A DNA stretch of 16,740 bases from Planctomycetaceae bacterium (GCA_020426085.1 JAGQQP010000028.1:1-16740); one strand, 5' to 3'. Positions 1 to 7,270 are shown, counted from the first letter of the stretch. Numbers and translations: made by a program. The notes: a model not told the origin generated them from the sequence alone.

Positions 1-1
1 G

Positions 2-709
2 GCTTCGTCCCAGGTTTCTGACATCGCTGCAGGAAAAGAGAAAGACGATGTCGTCAAGGTCTCCATTCAACAGCCACCAGTGACCAGCTACCTGTTAAGT
101 TCAACCGTTAATTTTCTGGCTGGTGTGACTATCACGGTGGTACTGGTTTATCTGCTGCTGGCGATGGGCCATCGGACCTTAAATTCAGTCGTCGAGTTGA
201 TGCCGACTCTCACAGACAAGCGTGGTCTTGTGACGATGATTCGAAGTGTAGAGCATGGCATCTCGCAATATCTGGTGACCATTACTGCGATTAATATCGG
301 GCTGGGGATCATTATTGGAACTGTGATGTGGTTACTGGGACTCCCCGATCCTGTCCTTCTGGGAATCATGGCTGCCACTCTCAATTTCATTCCGTTTGTG
401 GGCGCTTTTATTGGTGCAGCCGTTACTTTTTTGATCGGAATTGTTTACCTGAATACGCCTGCAGAAGCTGTTATTGGCCCATTGATGTATATTGTGATTA
501 ACACACTGGAGGGGAATGTCATTACGCCCATGATTTTAGGGCGTTCGATGAAACTCAACCCGGCACTGGTTTTTATCTGCATCATCTTCTGGGGCTGGGC
601 CTGGGGAGTTGGCGGTATTTTACTGGCTGTTCCCCTGATCGGGATGGTCAAAATCTCTTGTGACCATTTTGAATCTCTGCAGCCAGTCGCACGTATTCTG
701 TCAGGGTGA
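2..709 (+). CDS. AI-2E family transporter, C-terminal part (5' end outside window)
   Basis: The reading frame is open from base 2, so this is the C-terminal 235 or so residues of a longer protein; the GTG at 80 is an internal codon, not a credible start. Several hydrophobic segments are seen: the one beginning at FLAGVTITVVLVYLLLAMG, then IGLGIIIGTVMWLLG, a long helix around NFIPFVGAFIGAAVTFLIG, and a last pair around VFICIIFWGWAWGVGGILLAVP. The order of an amphipathic stretch, the P-F-V-G motif and the final G-W-G-V-G-G-L-A-V-P motif is typical of the AI-2E transporter (PF01594, formerly UPF0118) family, which includes autoinducer-2 exporters and Na+/H+ antiporters. Members are inner-membrane proteins of about 350 residues. 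The substrate cannot be told from sequence. The gene runs convergently into the phosphodiesterase gene, 45 bp away. Family assignment is firm; function is open. Confidence 0.88.
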   Translation, partial: ASSQVSDIAAGKEKDDVVKVSIQQPPVTSYLLSSTVNFLAGVTITVVLVYLLLAMGHRTLNSVVELMPTLTDKRGLVTMIRSVEHGISQYLVTITAINIGLGIIIGTVMWLLGLPDPVLLGIMAATLNFIPFVGAFIGAAVTFLIGIVYLNTPAEAVIGPLMYIVINTLEGNVITPMILGRSMKLNPALVFICIIFWGWAWGVGGILLAVPLIGMVKISCDHFESLQPVARILSG

Positions 710-754
710 TCTGGCACTCAAGAAAGAGTATCCGCGTACAGCCGATTTACTCTC

Positions 755-2311
755 TTAGTCTTTCTGATTCTGCGGATTGTTGATCGCGCTTTCACCAGGC
801 AGGCGTGGCGTTTCCAGTCCCAGTAACTGCAGACAGATTGGTGTCATGTCGATAATACGAGGATTATCAGGCAATTCAAAATTATCGGGCAGTCCCGCTG
901 CGATCAGCGGCGCGGTGGAATCCAACTTATGCAGTGAACCATGCGAACCGGCTGGATTACACTTCATTGCCGGCAGACAGAATTCCTTACCCAGTCGGGC
1001 TGTCACCCAGATGTTTCCCGTCTTTTCGGAAAAGCCTGTTGCGATACGTTCAAAGGCGTTTGGATAGTCACCGAATTCCAGCTGATTTTCTGATGTGACC
1101 TTTGCATCGACGGCACTTAAGTCACCGTCCCAGATCCAGGCGGTTCCATAGATATCGAGACCATTACCTGTAGAGTCCGGGGCCGGTTTGAAAACCAGAT
1201 GTCCACGGTCTCTTGTATGAACATAGAAAGCCGGCTGGTCGGTACCGTTCAATCCGCTGTTATGATCGCACCACATCACCTGATCGATTTCCGGGTAGTT
1301 TAACAGACACTCAATGACTTCAGTGCGACGATCCCATAATTCCGGTTGCATATAGATTTGTGCTGACCGCATATTCGGACAGACCATTAAATCATCTGAG
1401 CTGTTCCAGGGTTTCCCTGCATCTACGACTTTGAACTGTTTGAGTACTTCGTTCAAATCAATTCCCGGATTTTCATCCAGATCGCTCTGAGAATGGTCAC
1501 CTGTCATCAACACTACATGCTTTTCCAGGAACTGGTCAATTCCGCCGAGAATTTCAATCAGTTTACCCAGGTGACTGTCGACATTCTGCAGGGTTGTCAC
1601 TGCGTTTTCAGGACCTTCTGAGTGGCTGTCAAAATCATTATTGGGAAAATAAGCCAGAGTAAAATCAGGAAGACAATCCTGTTCAGCCATCCCCAGAAGA
1701 TAGTCTGCAGTCGTATCGTCGTGGAAACCAAAACGCCTCGTAACTCCCCCTCGTGCCGAAAGCGTGTTTCCATAGAGCGGAGTCGAAACAATCTCTCCCA
1801 GAAACATCGTATGCGGCCCGATCATTGATTCTGCCAGGGTTACTCCCGGAGCCAGATTGAGGAGTAAAGGAGTGCTGGTTTCGTGTGCCACGGTCCCCCG
1901 ATACCACATAAAGTTGACGACTGCATCGGCCAGCGTTCCGTGTTGCTCGATTCGTTCGAAAATTGTGGGTACCTGGAGACGGTTCATATTCAGTTTGATT
2001 TGAAAATCATTGATGTAGCGTCCCATACCTTCATTCATAATCGCCGGCAGATCGGATCCAAAATAAGCGACTTCATTCTCGCCTCGATCGTACCAATAGG
2101 CACCAGAGATACCATGTTCGAAAGGATAAGCACCCGTAGCCAGCGCGCATGTTGCAGCCGGCGTGATCGAGGGGAAAATAGACGTACATTCCCTGCGTAA
2201 AACTCCCCTTTCAATCAGCTGCTGAAAATTTGGCAATAAACCTTTTTGCAATGCAGGTTGCACGACACGGGATGCCAGAGCATCAATAATGACTAATATG
2301 ACTTTTTTCAT
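755..2311 (-). CDS. alkaline-phosphatase-superfamily phosphodiesterase / nucleotide pyrophosphatase-like protein
   Basis: This 518-residue protein has the metal-ligand pattern of the type I phosphodiesterase/nucleotide pyrophosphatase family (PF01663). Visible residues are D10 in the first strand (VIIDAL), the expected nucleophile T50 in FPSITPAAT followed by ATGAYPFEHGI, D226 and H230 in NNDFDSHSEGP, D272-H273 in TGDHSQSD, and a C-terminal histidine, H457 or H461, in AGSHGSLH. These would bind two zinc ions and hydrolyse a phosphodiester or phosphomonoester. There is no signal peptide, because the first strand of the fold begins at residue 3, so a cytoplasmic location is inferred. Translation probably starts at 2311, with GGGAG upstream. 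A 10-bp inverted repeat lies immediately 5' of that ribosome site. The substrate is unknown; nucleotide sugars, phospholipid head groups or phosphonates are all possible for this family. The gene stands alone, divergent from the ANTAR gene. Confidence 0.87.
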   Translation of the reverse strand: MKKVILVIIDALASRVVQPALQKGLLPNFQQLIERGVLRRECTSIFPSITPAATCALATGAYPFEHGISGAYWYDRGENEVAYFGSDLPAIMNEGMGRYINDFQIKLNMNRLQVPTIFERIEQHGTLADAVVNFMWYRGTVAHETSTPLLLNLAPGVTLAESMIGPHTMFLGEIVSTPLYGNTLSARGGVTRRFGFHDDTTADYLLGMAEQDCLPDFTLAYFPNNDFDSHSEGPENAVTTLQNVDSHLGKLIEILGGIDQFLEKHVVLMTGDHSQSDLDENPGIDLNEVLKQFKVVDAGKPWNSSDDLMVCPNMRSAQIYMQPELWDRRTEVIECLLNYPEIDQVMWCDHNSGLNGTDQPAFYVHTRDRGHLVFKPAPDSTGNGLDIYGTAWIWDGDLSAVDAKVTSENQLEFGDYPNAFERIATGFSEKTGNIWVTARLGKEFCLPAMKCNPAGSHGSLHKLDSTAPLIAAGLPDNFELPDNPRIIDMTPICLQLLGLETPRLPGESAINNPQNQKD

Positions 2312-2634
2312 TTGTATTGTACCACTCCCGGCCAGAACTTAATCAGCCTGTGTGAGTTCTGGCCAGTAATAAATAAGAGGAATCATCAGATTACCATTTC
2401 AGTTTAAAAAGAACAATTCGTGTGACGATGTGCCTTCACAATAACTACGTTCTCAACAGAACTTGATTTCAGAGTTCGATAATCCGGTGATGAATTTTCT
2501 TTAAATTCATAAGACTGCCAATTCAAAAAAATGAAACCCGGAAGATGGTGACTGAAGCGTTGATTTGATCTAATAAGACCAGATTGTATCTTTTAGCGCC
2601 AGATCAGTAATAAAAAGTAGACCAGGAATCTTCG
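2312..2634. other. intergenic region between divergent phosphodiesterase and ANTAR genes
   Basis: This 323-bp AT-rich stretch has no credible ORF. Besides the inverted repeat at 2330-2364 it holds a cluster of GTTCT/AGAAC half-sites around 2448-2480, in which GTTCT, AGAAC and AGTTC follow each other within about 30 bp. That pattern might be an operator. No strong -35/-10 pair was seen for either gene; a weak TTGATT near 2561 could be a -35 for the plus-strand gene. Confidence 0.5.
2330..2364 (-). promoter_or_regulatory. 10-bp inverted repeat in the leader of the phosphodiesterase gene
   Basis: GGCCAGAACT at 2330-2339 is matched exactly by AGTTCTGGCC at 2355-2364, with a 15-nt loop. On the minus strand the stem ends directly before the GGGAG ribosome site, so the stem-loop would abut or partly occlude it. 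It could be a protein operator or a translational control hairpin; the sequence alone does not decide. Confidence 0.5.
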
Positions 2635-3240
2635 ATGATGGAAATGGAATCTCTTAAGATTCTGATTGCACATAATAATAGTGAGACTCTGAAACTCATT
2701 CAAAAGGCAGCGTGTAAATTAGGGCACCAGATTATTGATGCGGTTCAAACCGGAGAGGCTATGATCAAGGTTTGTAGCGGTCAACTTCCGGATCTCGTCA
2801 TCAGTGGTGTTCGTATGCCTGATATGGATGGGATTCGAGCCTTGACCCTGATTGGGAAAGAGACTCCCGTTCCGGGTATTATCGTAACCCCCAAGTCTGA
2901 TCTTGAACTGGTGGAGACGGCTGCCCTTGATCATATTATGGCCTGGCTGGTTGAACCGATTCGTATGGTTGACCTGGGCCCTACGATTCTTCTGGTACAT
3001 CGTCGTGCTGCAGAATTTGCTGAACTTCGTCAGGAAAATCAAGATCTACGCGTTGCATTGAATGATCGAAAGATTATTGAGAAAGCCAAGGGAATTCTGA
3101 TGAAAACAGCTGGTCTTGATGAAGGGACAGCATTCCGCCAGCTTCAAAAACTCTCCAGTCGTAAACGTATGAAACTGATTGAAATTGCACAGGCAATCAT
3201 TACTGCTGAAGGTGCCTTTGATCTCGTCCAGGAAAACTGA
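2635..3240 (+). CDS. ANTAR-domain antiterminator with degenerate receiver domain
   Basis: This 201-residue protein has an N-terminal CheY-like domain (about residues 7-125), a short coiled coil (128-143) and a C-terminal ANTAR domain (about 145-192, recognised from IEKAKGILMKTAGLDEGTAF and the following helices). ANTAR proteins such as AmiR and NasR bind paired RNA hairpins in mRNA leaders and prevent transcription termination. The receiver is degenerate: the usual acidic pair reads HNN (13-15), the phospho-acceptor Asp before the RMP motif is G58 (SGVRMPDMDG), and the conserved Lys before Pro is E107 (LVEPI); only T85 remains. Phosphorylation is therefore not expected, as in AmiR, whose receiver-like domain is controlled by a partner protein. 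The start at 2635 has AGGA at 2624-2627; an ATG at 2638 is an alternative. Its stop lies 6 bp from the convergent GlsB-like gene. Its target leader is not known. Confidence 0.9.
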   Translation: MMEMESLKILIAHNNSETLKLIQKAACKLGHQIIDAVQTGEAMIKVCSGQLPDLVISGVRMPDMDGIRALTLIGKETPVPGIIVTPKSDLELVETAALDHIMAWLVEPIRMVDLGPTILLVHRRAAEFAELRQENQDLRVALNDRKIIEKAKGILMKTAGLDEGTAFRQLQKLSSRKRMKLIEIAQAIITAEGAFDLVQEN

Positions 3241-3246
3241 GTTCTT

Positions 3247-3522
3247 TTATTTCTTCCGAAATGAAATCAGACTCAGAACTGCCACAAACAGGGCAGCCCC
3301 GATAATCGACCATAGAATCGGAAATGGTTGATCTCCAAATTGAATAGTGAGTAGTTCGGGGAGCCCCAGTTTTCCGGACATCCAGGTGCCCAGCAGGGCA
3401 CCGATGAAGCCCAGTGCAATCGATGTCAGGCAGCCGCCACGGGAATATCCCGCGAGTGATTGTGCAATACCACCACAGATGGCAGCGACTAACAGTAATA
3501 ATAAAAATTGAAAGATTCCCAT
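3247..3522 (-). CDS. GlsB/YeaQ/YmgE family stress-response membrane protein
   Basis: This 91-residue protein is almost entirely membrane: hydrophobic segments at about 3-24, 31-50 and 65-87, glycine-rich helices, and the family pattern of a short polar turn (AGYSRGG) followed by SIALGFIGALLGTW. This matches the transglycosylase-associated/GlsB family (PF04226), found in many bacteria and often induced by stress or stationary phase; the biochemical function is not established. The start is supported by GAGAGGA shortly upstream. The gene is downstream of DUF2254 on the same strand (77 bp), with a possible terminator in the gap, so it may be a separate unit. It converges with the ANTAR gene with only 6 bp between stops. 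It belongs with CsbD, YqaE and DUF1328 proteins elsewhere in the window as a set of small stress-type proteins. Confidence 0.88.
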   Translation of the reverse strand: MGIFQFLLLLLVAAICGGIAQSLAGYSRGGCLTSIALGFIGALLGTWMSGKLGLPELLTIQFGDQPFPILWSIIGAALFVAVLSLISFRKK

Positions 3523-3543
3523 AACAGTGTCCTCTCTCGTAGT

Positions 3544-3580
3544 AAAAATTCTGCTTATCTGAATACTGGTTTGTAGCAGA
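3544..3580 (-). terminator. possible intrinsic terminator between DUF2254 and GlsB-like genes
   Basis: On the minus strand TCTGCT (3575-3580) can pair with AGCAGA (3550-3555), followed by a run of five T. The stem is only 6 bp with a 19-nt loop, so the call is weak. If real, it would separate DUF2254 from the gene downstream. Confidence 0.28.
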
Positions 3581-3599
3581 TCGACGACAGTTCGATATT

Positions 3600-4997
3600 T
3601 CAGTTGGTCTGCAGACTGGACTCCAGCAAGTCGTTTAACTGACCGAAAGCCTGATGAAAAGTATTACGGTCTGCCTGGATATTATGATGCTCTTCAAATG
3701 CGGTCTGTAGTGCATCTGCTTCCTGCTGGATGACTTCGATATCTTCCGGGCGAGAAGCATGGCTGGCGATTCCTACCAGTGCCTCCAGCAGTTTCAGTGA
3801 AACGGCGGTGTTGCTGGAACCATATTCACGAATCATGCCGAATGAACGTGTCAGTACTTCTGCAAAGCCGTCGGCTGTTGTCACTAATACACGAGGTACC
3901 GATTCGCTGTCTCGCCGAATCTGGCTGGGATTGGATCGTTCTACAAGTCTACTCAGAGAACTTCCCAGTCGGTCCACACAACTCATGGCAGTAAAGGGAT
4001 CGTTGATTCCCGGGGACAGGGCCCGTACAGCGATTTCAACCAGTTCTCGGGCTGCATAGCTGACATCCTGGCGGGGAGTGCGACGCAGTCCGATAATGAT
4101 GACTCGATTCACCGTATTGACTACTTTTTCGATCTGTTCTTCTGAATCTTCTTCTGTTTCCGTTTGATCCTGGAACCAGACGCGTACCAGTAGTTGTTCT
4201 TTTGTGATGTAATCTCCAGGCTTGCACTTCAGTTCTACTACTCCGTTCAATTCCTGTCCCAGCGAGACCAGGCTTTCCCCATCAATGCCTTCGATATAAC
4301 CCTCCAGTTCCGACGGAACTGTAATATTATGTTTTCCCACACCAGCTAAAATTTCGTCAAATGATTGATGGTTCTGTTGTTCAAGTTCTTCTTCGTCAGT
4401 TGCTTTTTCCGCTGCGTCCCCGATCAACTCAGGAAAGAGTCGGTTTATGGCTTCGTCCAGATCCCGAGAAACCTCTGAGATAATGGTCGGTGCCTGAATG
4501 GCGGTTGCCACATGATGGATAAACCAGATCAGCATTCCCATACTGATCACTCCTAGAATCAGACCAACGGCCGTTCCCACCTGTGGAGTGAATGCGGGGC
4601 TGTCTCCATGTGCTTCTCGCACCTTCTGCAGAACCAGCATGCAATACAGGCTCGTTCCGATATACTGGCCGATGACCAGATCAGCGATGCTGGCGCCCAT
4701 CACATTACGAACCAGTCGGGAACCGTACTGCGAAGAAGCAATGGATAAAGTCACGATAGTGATCGAAAATACGACTCCTGCCAGGGCAATTGTCGCTCCC
4801 GCTACTGAGGAAAGCGTAGAACGGGCGGCAGGGGCAGTCGTTGAAAGCCAGCTGAGTTTACGCTCAGATAAGTCCAGCAGGCCATCCAGTTGATTTGTTC
4901 CAAATGCCAGCAAAATCGCCATTAATGCCATGATGGACGGGACAAACCAGAAACTGGTTCGAAAAGAATCCCAGAGATTCTCAAGTCGTGCTCTCAT
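3600..4997 (-). CDS. DUF2254 domain-containing membrane protein
   Basis: This 465-residue protein matches DUF2254 (PF10011) in layout: four membrane helices in the N-terminal third (about 15-33, 63-86, 103-123 and 140-163), then a long soluble domain. Recognisable family blocks are the serine/threonine-rich second helix (GATIALAGVVFSITIVTLS) followed by SSQYGSRLVRN, and ALSPGINDPFTA in the soluble part (about residues 326-337), where most family members keep this SPGINDP signature. The role is not established; no enzymatic motif was seen. The start at 4997 has GAGGAG 12 nt upstream. The acidic stretch TETEEDSEEQIEKVV is a solvent-exposed insertion. It could be transcribed with the GlsB-like gene downstream. 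Family call firm, function unknown. Confidence 0.9.
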   Translation of the reverse strand: MRARLENLWDSFRTSFWFVPSIMALMAILLAFGTNQLDGLLDLSERKLSWLSTTAPAARSTLSSVAGATIALAGVVFSITIVTLSIASSQYGSRLVRNVMGASIADLVIGQYIGTSLYCMLVLQKVREAHGDSPAFTPQVGTAVGLILGVISMGMLIWFIHHVATAIQAPTIISEVSRDLDEAINRLFPELIGDAAEKATDEEELEQQNHQSFDEILAGVGKHNITVPSELEGYIEGIDGESLVSLGQELNGVVELKCKPGDYITKEQLLVRVWFQDQTETEEDSEEQIEKVVNTVNRVIIIGLRRTPRQDVSYAARELVEIAVRALSPGINDPFTAMSCVDRLGSSLSRLVERSNPSQIRRDSESVPRVLVTTADGFAEVLTRSFGMIREYGSSNTAVSLKLLEALVGIASHASRPEDIEVIQQEADALQTAFEEHHNIQADRNTFHQAFGQLNDLLESSLQTN

Positions 4998-5189
4998 ACT
5001 GCAGGCGTACTCCTCGAATTTCGTTGCTTCTCTAAGGTTATCTTACTGGAAGGAAGGAATGCTACTACTGACTGTCTTCAATTATGGCACTGATCTGTCT
5101 AAGAATGATACAAGAAAAACCTTGAGCAGTAGTAATTTACTCCTCACAGCTTATTTAACTCTGGAGCATTATTTATTTCCCGTATCGAT

Positions 5190-5668
5190 TCAGGTATCGA
5201 GTTTCAATATTAAATCACGATCTTTATGCTCGATGTCTATCAGGTAACGTTTGTGAAACTCTTTTAAGAAGTCCGGGTCTGCGAAATCAGGCCAGTTATC
5301 TTCATCGAACCCCTGGGCTCCTTCCAGCTGTTGCTGAGTCACATTCAAAACCAGAATCTGTTCTTCAGGATTTTCGGGATTCTGTTTCAGTTCAAAAGCT
5401 TTAAACGGAACGGCAAACATTTTATTACCAACACCGAGGAAACCTCCGTAGGTAAGAGCTACATATCGAACTTCCCCTGTTGACGTATTCATGACAAGGT
5501 CGTTGATTTCACCCAGGCTCTGTCCCTGAGGGTTTTCGATGTTTTAGAGACATCCGGCGATTACACATTCTCTACATTGGGATTTTCAAAAGCATGAGCG
5601 CTTCCGGCCAGACATAGAGTAGTAACACTTAACGCAAGAATACTTGCGAGTGCAGTGTAACGTTTCAT
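5190..5668 (-). pseudogene. exported PRC-barrel protein gene, broken by a nonsense codon and a frameshift
   Basis: The gene starts at ATG 5666-5668 and encodes a clear signal peptide (hydrophobic core SILALSVTTLCLAGS, AHA cleavage site at residues 24-26), then FENPNVENV and a TAA at 5561-5563. The same frame continues as SPDVSK and is then lost at a run of four A (plus-strand T at 5542-5545). The PRC-barrel sequence resumes in another frame as NIENPQGQSLGEINDLV and runs to 5190. One extra A in that run would join SK to NIENPQG. The intact downstream ATG at 5490-5492 has no ribosome site and would delete the first strands of the barrel, so expression from it is doubtful. The remainder (GEVRYVALTYGGFLGVG, FAVPF) is well preserved, so decay is recent or the lesions are sequencing errors. 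PRC-barrel is a protein- or RNA-binding fold; the exact role here is unknown. Confidence 0.72.
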
Positions 5669-5723
5669 TTCAGTTCTACTCGGGTATCAAAAAATATGAA
5701 TTAGATTTGACCAGAAGTAGTTA

Positions 5724-5859
5724 ACTATCACAGCTGATAATATTTCTTATAAGACAAAGCAGTTAACTGGCTCTCATTGAGTGGCGATATACCGTAAAAG
5801 CGAAAAGTCGCTGGGCAGTCCTGGATTATCGTCAGGGATTATTATCAGCTGATGATAGT
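5724..5859. repeat. 136-bp unit bounded by about 19-bp inverted repeats
   Basis: The left arm ACTATCACAGCTGATAATA (5724-5742) matches the reverse complement of the right arm (5840-5859) except for a single inserted base. The interior, about 97 bp, has no ORF. A small hairpin (AGCGA-AAAG-TCGCT) lies inside. The layout resembles a miniature inverted-repeat element or a long-range RNA stem downstream of the CsbD gene. No target-site duplication was identified. Confidence 0.45.
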
Positions 5860-5885
5860 GCTAAGTGATCTCTGGGAAATCAGTT

Positions 5886-6089
5886 TCAGCAGTGACATGA
5901 GCTTTCAAACTGAGCTACCTGCTTTTCTGCTTCTTCTTTCGCGATCCCGTATCGTTCTTGAACTTTGCCAACCAGTTCGTCTCGTTTACCGTCGATCTGG
6001 TCGAATTCATCATCGGTCAATTCTCCCCATTTCTGTTTAGCCTGACCTTTGATCTGTTTCCATTTTCCTGCGAATTGGTCTGAATTCAT
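5886..6089 (-). CDS. CsbD family stress protein
   Basis: This 67-residue, highly charged soluble protein follows the CsbD pattern (PF05532): FAGKWKQIKGQAKQKWGELTDDE, then IDGKRDELVGKVQERYG and a helical tail. CsbD proteins are general-stress or envelope-stress induced in several bacteria; their molecular role is unknown. ATG at 6087-6089 is preferred as the start because GGAG at 6097-6100 is then 7 nt away; the GTG just before it would be too close. The C-terminus ends in S-S-C-H-C, unusual for the family, which mostly lacks cysteine; it could bind metal or form a disulfide. The gene lies 90 bp downstream of the lipoprotein gene on the same strand, separated by an 11-bp stem-loop. Confidence 0.9.
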   Translation of the reverse strand: MNSDQFAGKWKQIKGQAKQKWGELTDDEFDQIDGKRDELVGKVQERYGIAKEEAEKQVAQFESSCHC

Positions 6090-6135
6090 CACTCTTCTCC
6101 TAAATTGGAATACAAGTTTTAAAAACTGAAATTAA

Positions 6136-6163
6136 TTGCTGATTACAGACTCGTAATCAGCAA
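6136..6163 (-). terminator. 11-bp perfect stem-loop between lipoprotein and CsbD genes
   Basis: TTGCTGATTAC (6136-6146) pairs exactly with GTAATCAGCAA (6153-6163) around a 6-nt loop. On the minus strand it is followed by TTAATTTCAGTTTTT, a poor but T-rich tail, 15 bp past the lipoprotein stop. An intrinsic terminator or an mRNA-stabilising 3' stem is the simplest reading; its symmetry also permits a protein-binding site upstream of CsbD. Confidence 0.5.
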
Positions 6164-6178
6164 ACGACTCATTTTCGA

Positions 6179-6370
6179 TTACTCTTTTTTCTTGAGGTCA
6201 ACTCCAATGTTGCCATCACTTTTGTCGCGTTCTATTTCAAGTTCACCGCCTGGGGTTTCAATGTCGAGTACTTTTTCTTTTTCTTCACAGCCCGCCAGGG
6301 TAAATGCAGTAGCTGACATCAACATCAGGGCTATCGATAAAAAACATGAATTGATGATGTTGTTTTTCAT
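6179..6370 (-). CDS. small lipoprotein of unknown function
   Basis: This 63-residue protein begins with a positively charged N-terminus, a hydrophobic core (FLSIALMLMSATAF) and the lipobox L-A-G-C with the cysteine at residue 27, so it should be lipid-anchored after signal peptidase II cleavage. The mature part is 37 residues, very acidic then basic, with VLDIETPGGELEIERD and a KKKE end. Short lipoproteins with this ETPGGE core are familiar from planctomycete genomes, from memory rather than a search; no function is known. AGGAAA a few bases before the ATG supports the start. It lies between the PRC-barrel gene and CsbD on the same strand. A weak sigma-54-like sequence sits about 35 bp upstream but was not accepted. 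Confidence 0.75.
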   Translation of the reverse strand: MKNNIINSCFLSIALMLMSATAFTLAGCEEKEKVLDIETPGGELEIERDKSDGNIGVDLKKKE

Positions 6371-6488
6371 AATGGTTTCCTTTTTTCTAAAACTACCTGG
6401 CTCGCTGTATGCGCACCGGGAGCCCGTTAAAAACTCAAGTTGAATGGCTCTGTCAAACCAGAGGTGTTATCAGGGAAAGCTGGCTGCT

Positions 6489-7217
6489 CTACCAGTAGGT
6501 AGGGCGTCCATAGAAATCATAGAGTTGTATTTCATAAGCGCGATTCACTGGCAGACGCGGATCATACAGTGGAGCATTTTCAACCTGTTCCCGCGTTAAA
6601 TCCACATGTGCTTTTTGATCATTCCAGGTAAAATGAGTGATCCAGTCGAATGCGATGATCACTTTCTTACCGGGTAACCAGTTACGAGTATCTATTATCA
6701 GATACCGTAAACTCCAACTTTCTGTATCCACAATAATGTCTTCCACATGTCCGAGCGTCTCTTCCATACACTGAAGATTGTAACCTGTGACTTCGCTGAC
6801 ACTTCGTAGATGGGGGTCACCATTCCCGGCAGCCACCCGATCTTTGAGTTCAACAGTTGTTGTGGAGTGATTCAGTATTGGAGCGGGTGAGTTTCCCCAG
6901 TAAACGGGCCAGTTATAGAATGAAGTTAAAGCCGATTCGTACTGTCGGGAAACAGGCTGATCAGTTTCTACTAATGGAGCTGCTTCAATGTTGGCTTTAG
7001 AAAGTACCGTTGGTAGTTCCAGACTATCCAGATCTGGTTGTTCAATGGCAACGGGCGATATCAGTACCTGACGGTCTGTCAGCCAGTTTCCGGTATCTAC
7101 CACAAGATACCTCATGATATTGGTATCATCGTCAAACAGAAAATCCTGAACGGTTCCACAATCTCCATCGGTAGCCAGAACCTTGTATCCCTTAAGTTCA
7201 TTCGTGCTCCGAAACAT
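6489..7217 (-). CDS. double PRC-barrel domain protein
   Basis: This 242-residue soluble protein holds two PRC-barrel-like repeats. The first covers about residues 1-75 (ELKGYKVLATDGDCGTVQDF, then NIMRYLVVDTGNWL and RQVLISP). The second covers about 135-205 (EVTGYNLQCMEETLGHVEDI, then WSLRYLIIDTRNWLPGKKV). Each is followed by a linker with a paired motif: ANIEAAPL and PVSRQYE with YNWPVYW in the first, VENAPL and PVNRAYE with YGRPTYW in the second, so this is an internal duplication. There is no signal peptide; a cytoplasmic location is inferred. The start at 7217 is chosen over an upstream in-frame start at 7322 because AGGAGA lies at 7223-7228 and a sigma-54 promoter at 7255-7270 would leave the upstream start outside the mRNA. 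Proteins of this type are often next to stress genes; the molecular role is unknown. Confidence 0.87.
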   Translation of the reverse strand: MFRSTNELKGYKVLATDGDCGTVQDFLFDDDTNIMRYLVVDTGNWLTDRQVLISPVAIEQPDLDSLELPTVLSKANIEAAPLVETDQPVSRQYESALTSFYNWPVYWGNSPAPILNHSTTTVELKDRVAAGNGDPHLRSVSEVTGYNLQCMEETLGHVEDIIVDTESWSLRYLIIDTRNWLPGKKVIIAFDWITHFTWNDQKAHVDLTREQVENAPLYDPRLPVNRAYEIQLYDFYGRPTYW

Positions 7218-7254
7218 ATCTGTCTCCTTTCCTGGTTCTGTCTGAAGACGAAAC

Positions 7255-7270
7255 GCAGATCGTGTGCCAT
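7255..7270 (-). promoter_or_regulatory. sigma-54 (-24/-12) promoter of the double PRC-barrel gene
   Basis: On the minus strand the sequence reads ATGGCACACGATCTGC, against the consensus TTGGCACGNNNNTTGC. TGGCAC is complete, the GG-to-GC spacing is exact and the downstream element is CTGC. Transcription would begin near 7243, giving a leader of about 26 nt that carries the AGGAGA ribosome site of the gene starting at 7217. Confidence 0.72.

Noticed and set aside
710..754. Imperfect inverted repeat between the convergent AI-2E and phosphodiesterase genes
   Set aside because: The best stem is about 6 bp with mismatches beyond it; too weak to call a bidirectional terminator.
6397..6417. Sigma-54-like sequences on both strands upstream of the lipoprotein gene
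   Set aside because: The plus-strand match CTGGCTCGCTGTATGC faces no gene, and the overlapping minus-strand match (GG and GC spacing correct) has a poor -24 box. Chance is the simplest explanation.
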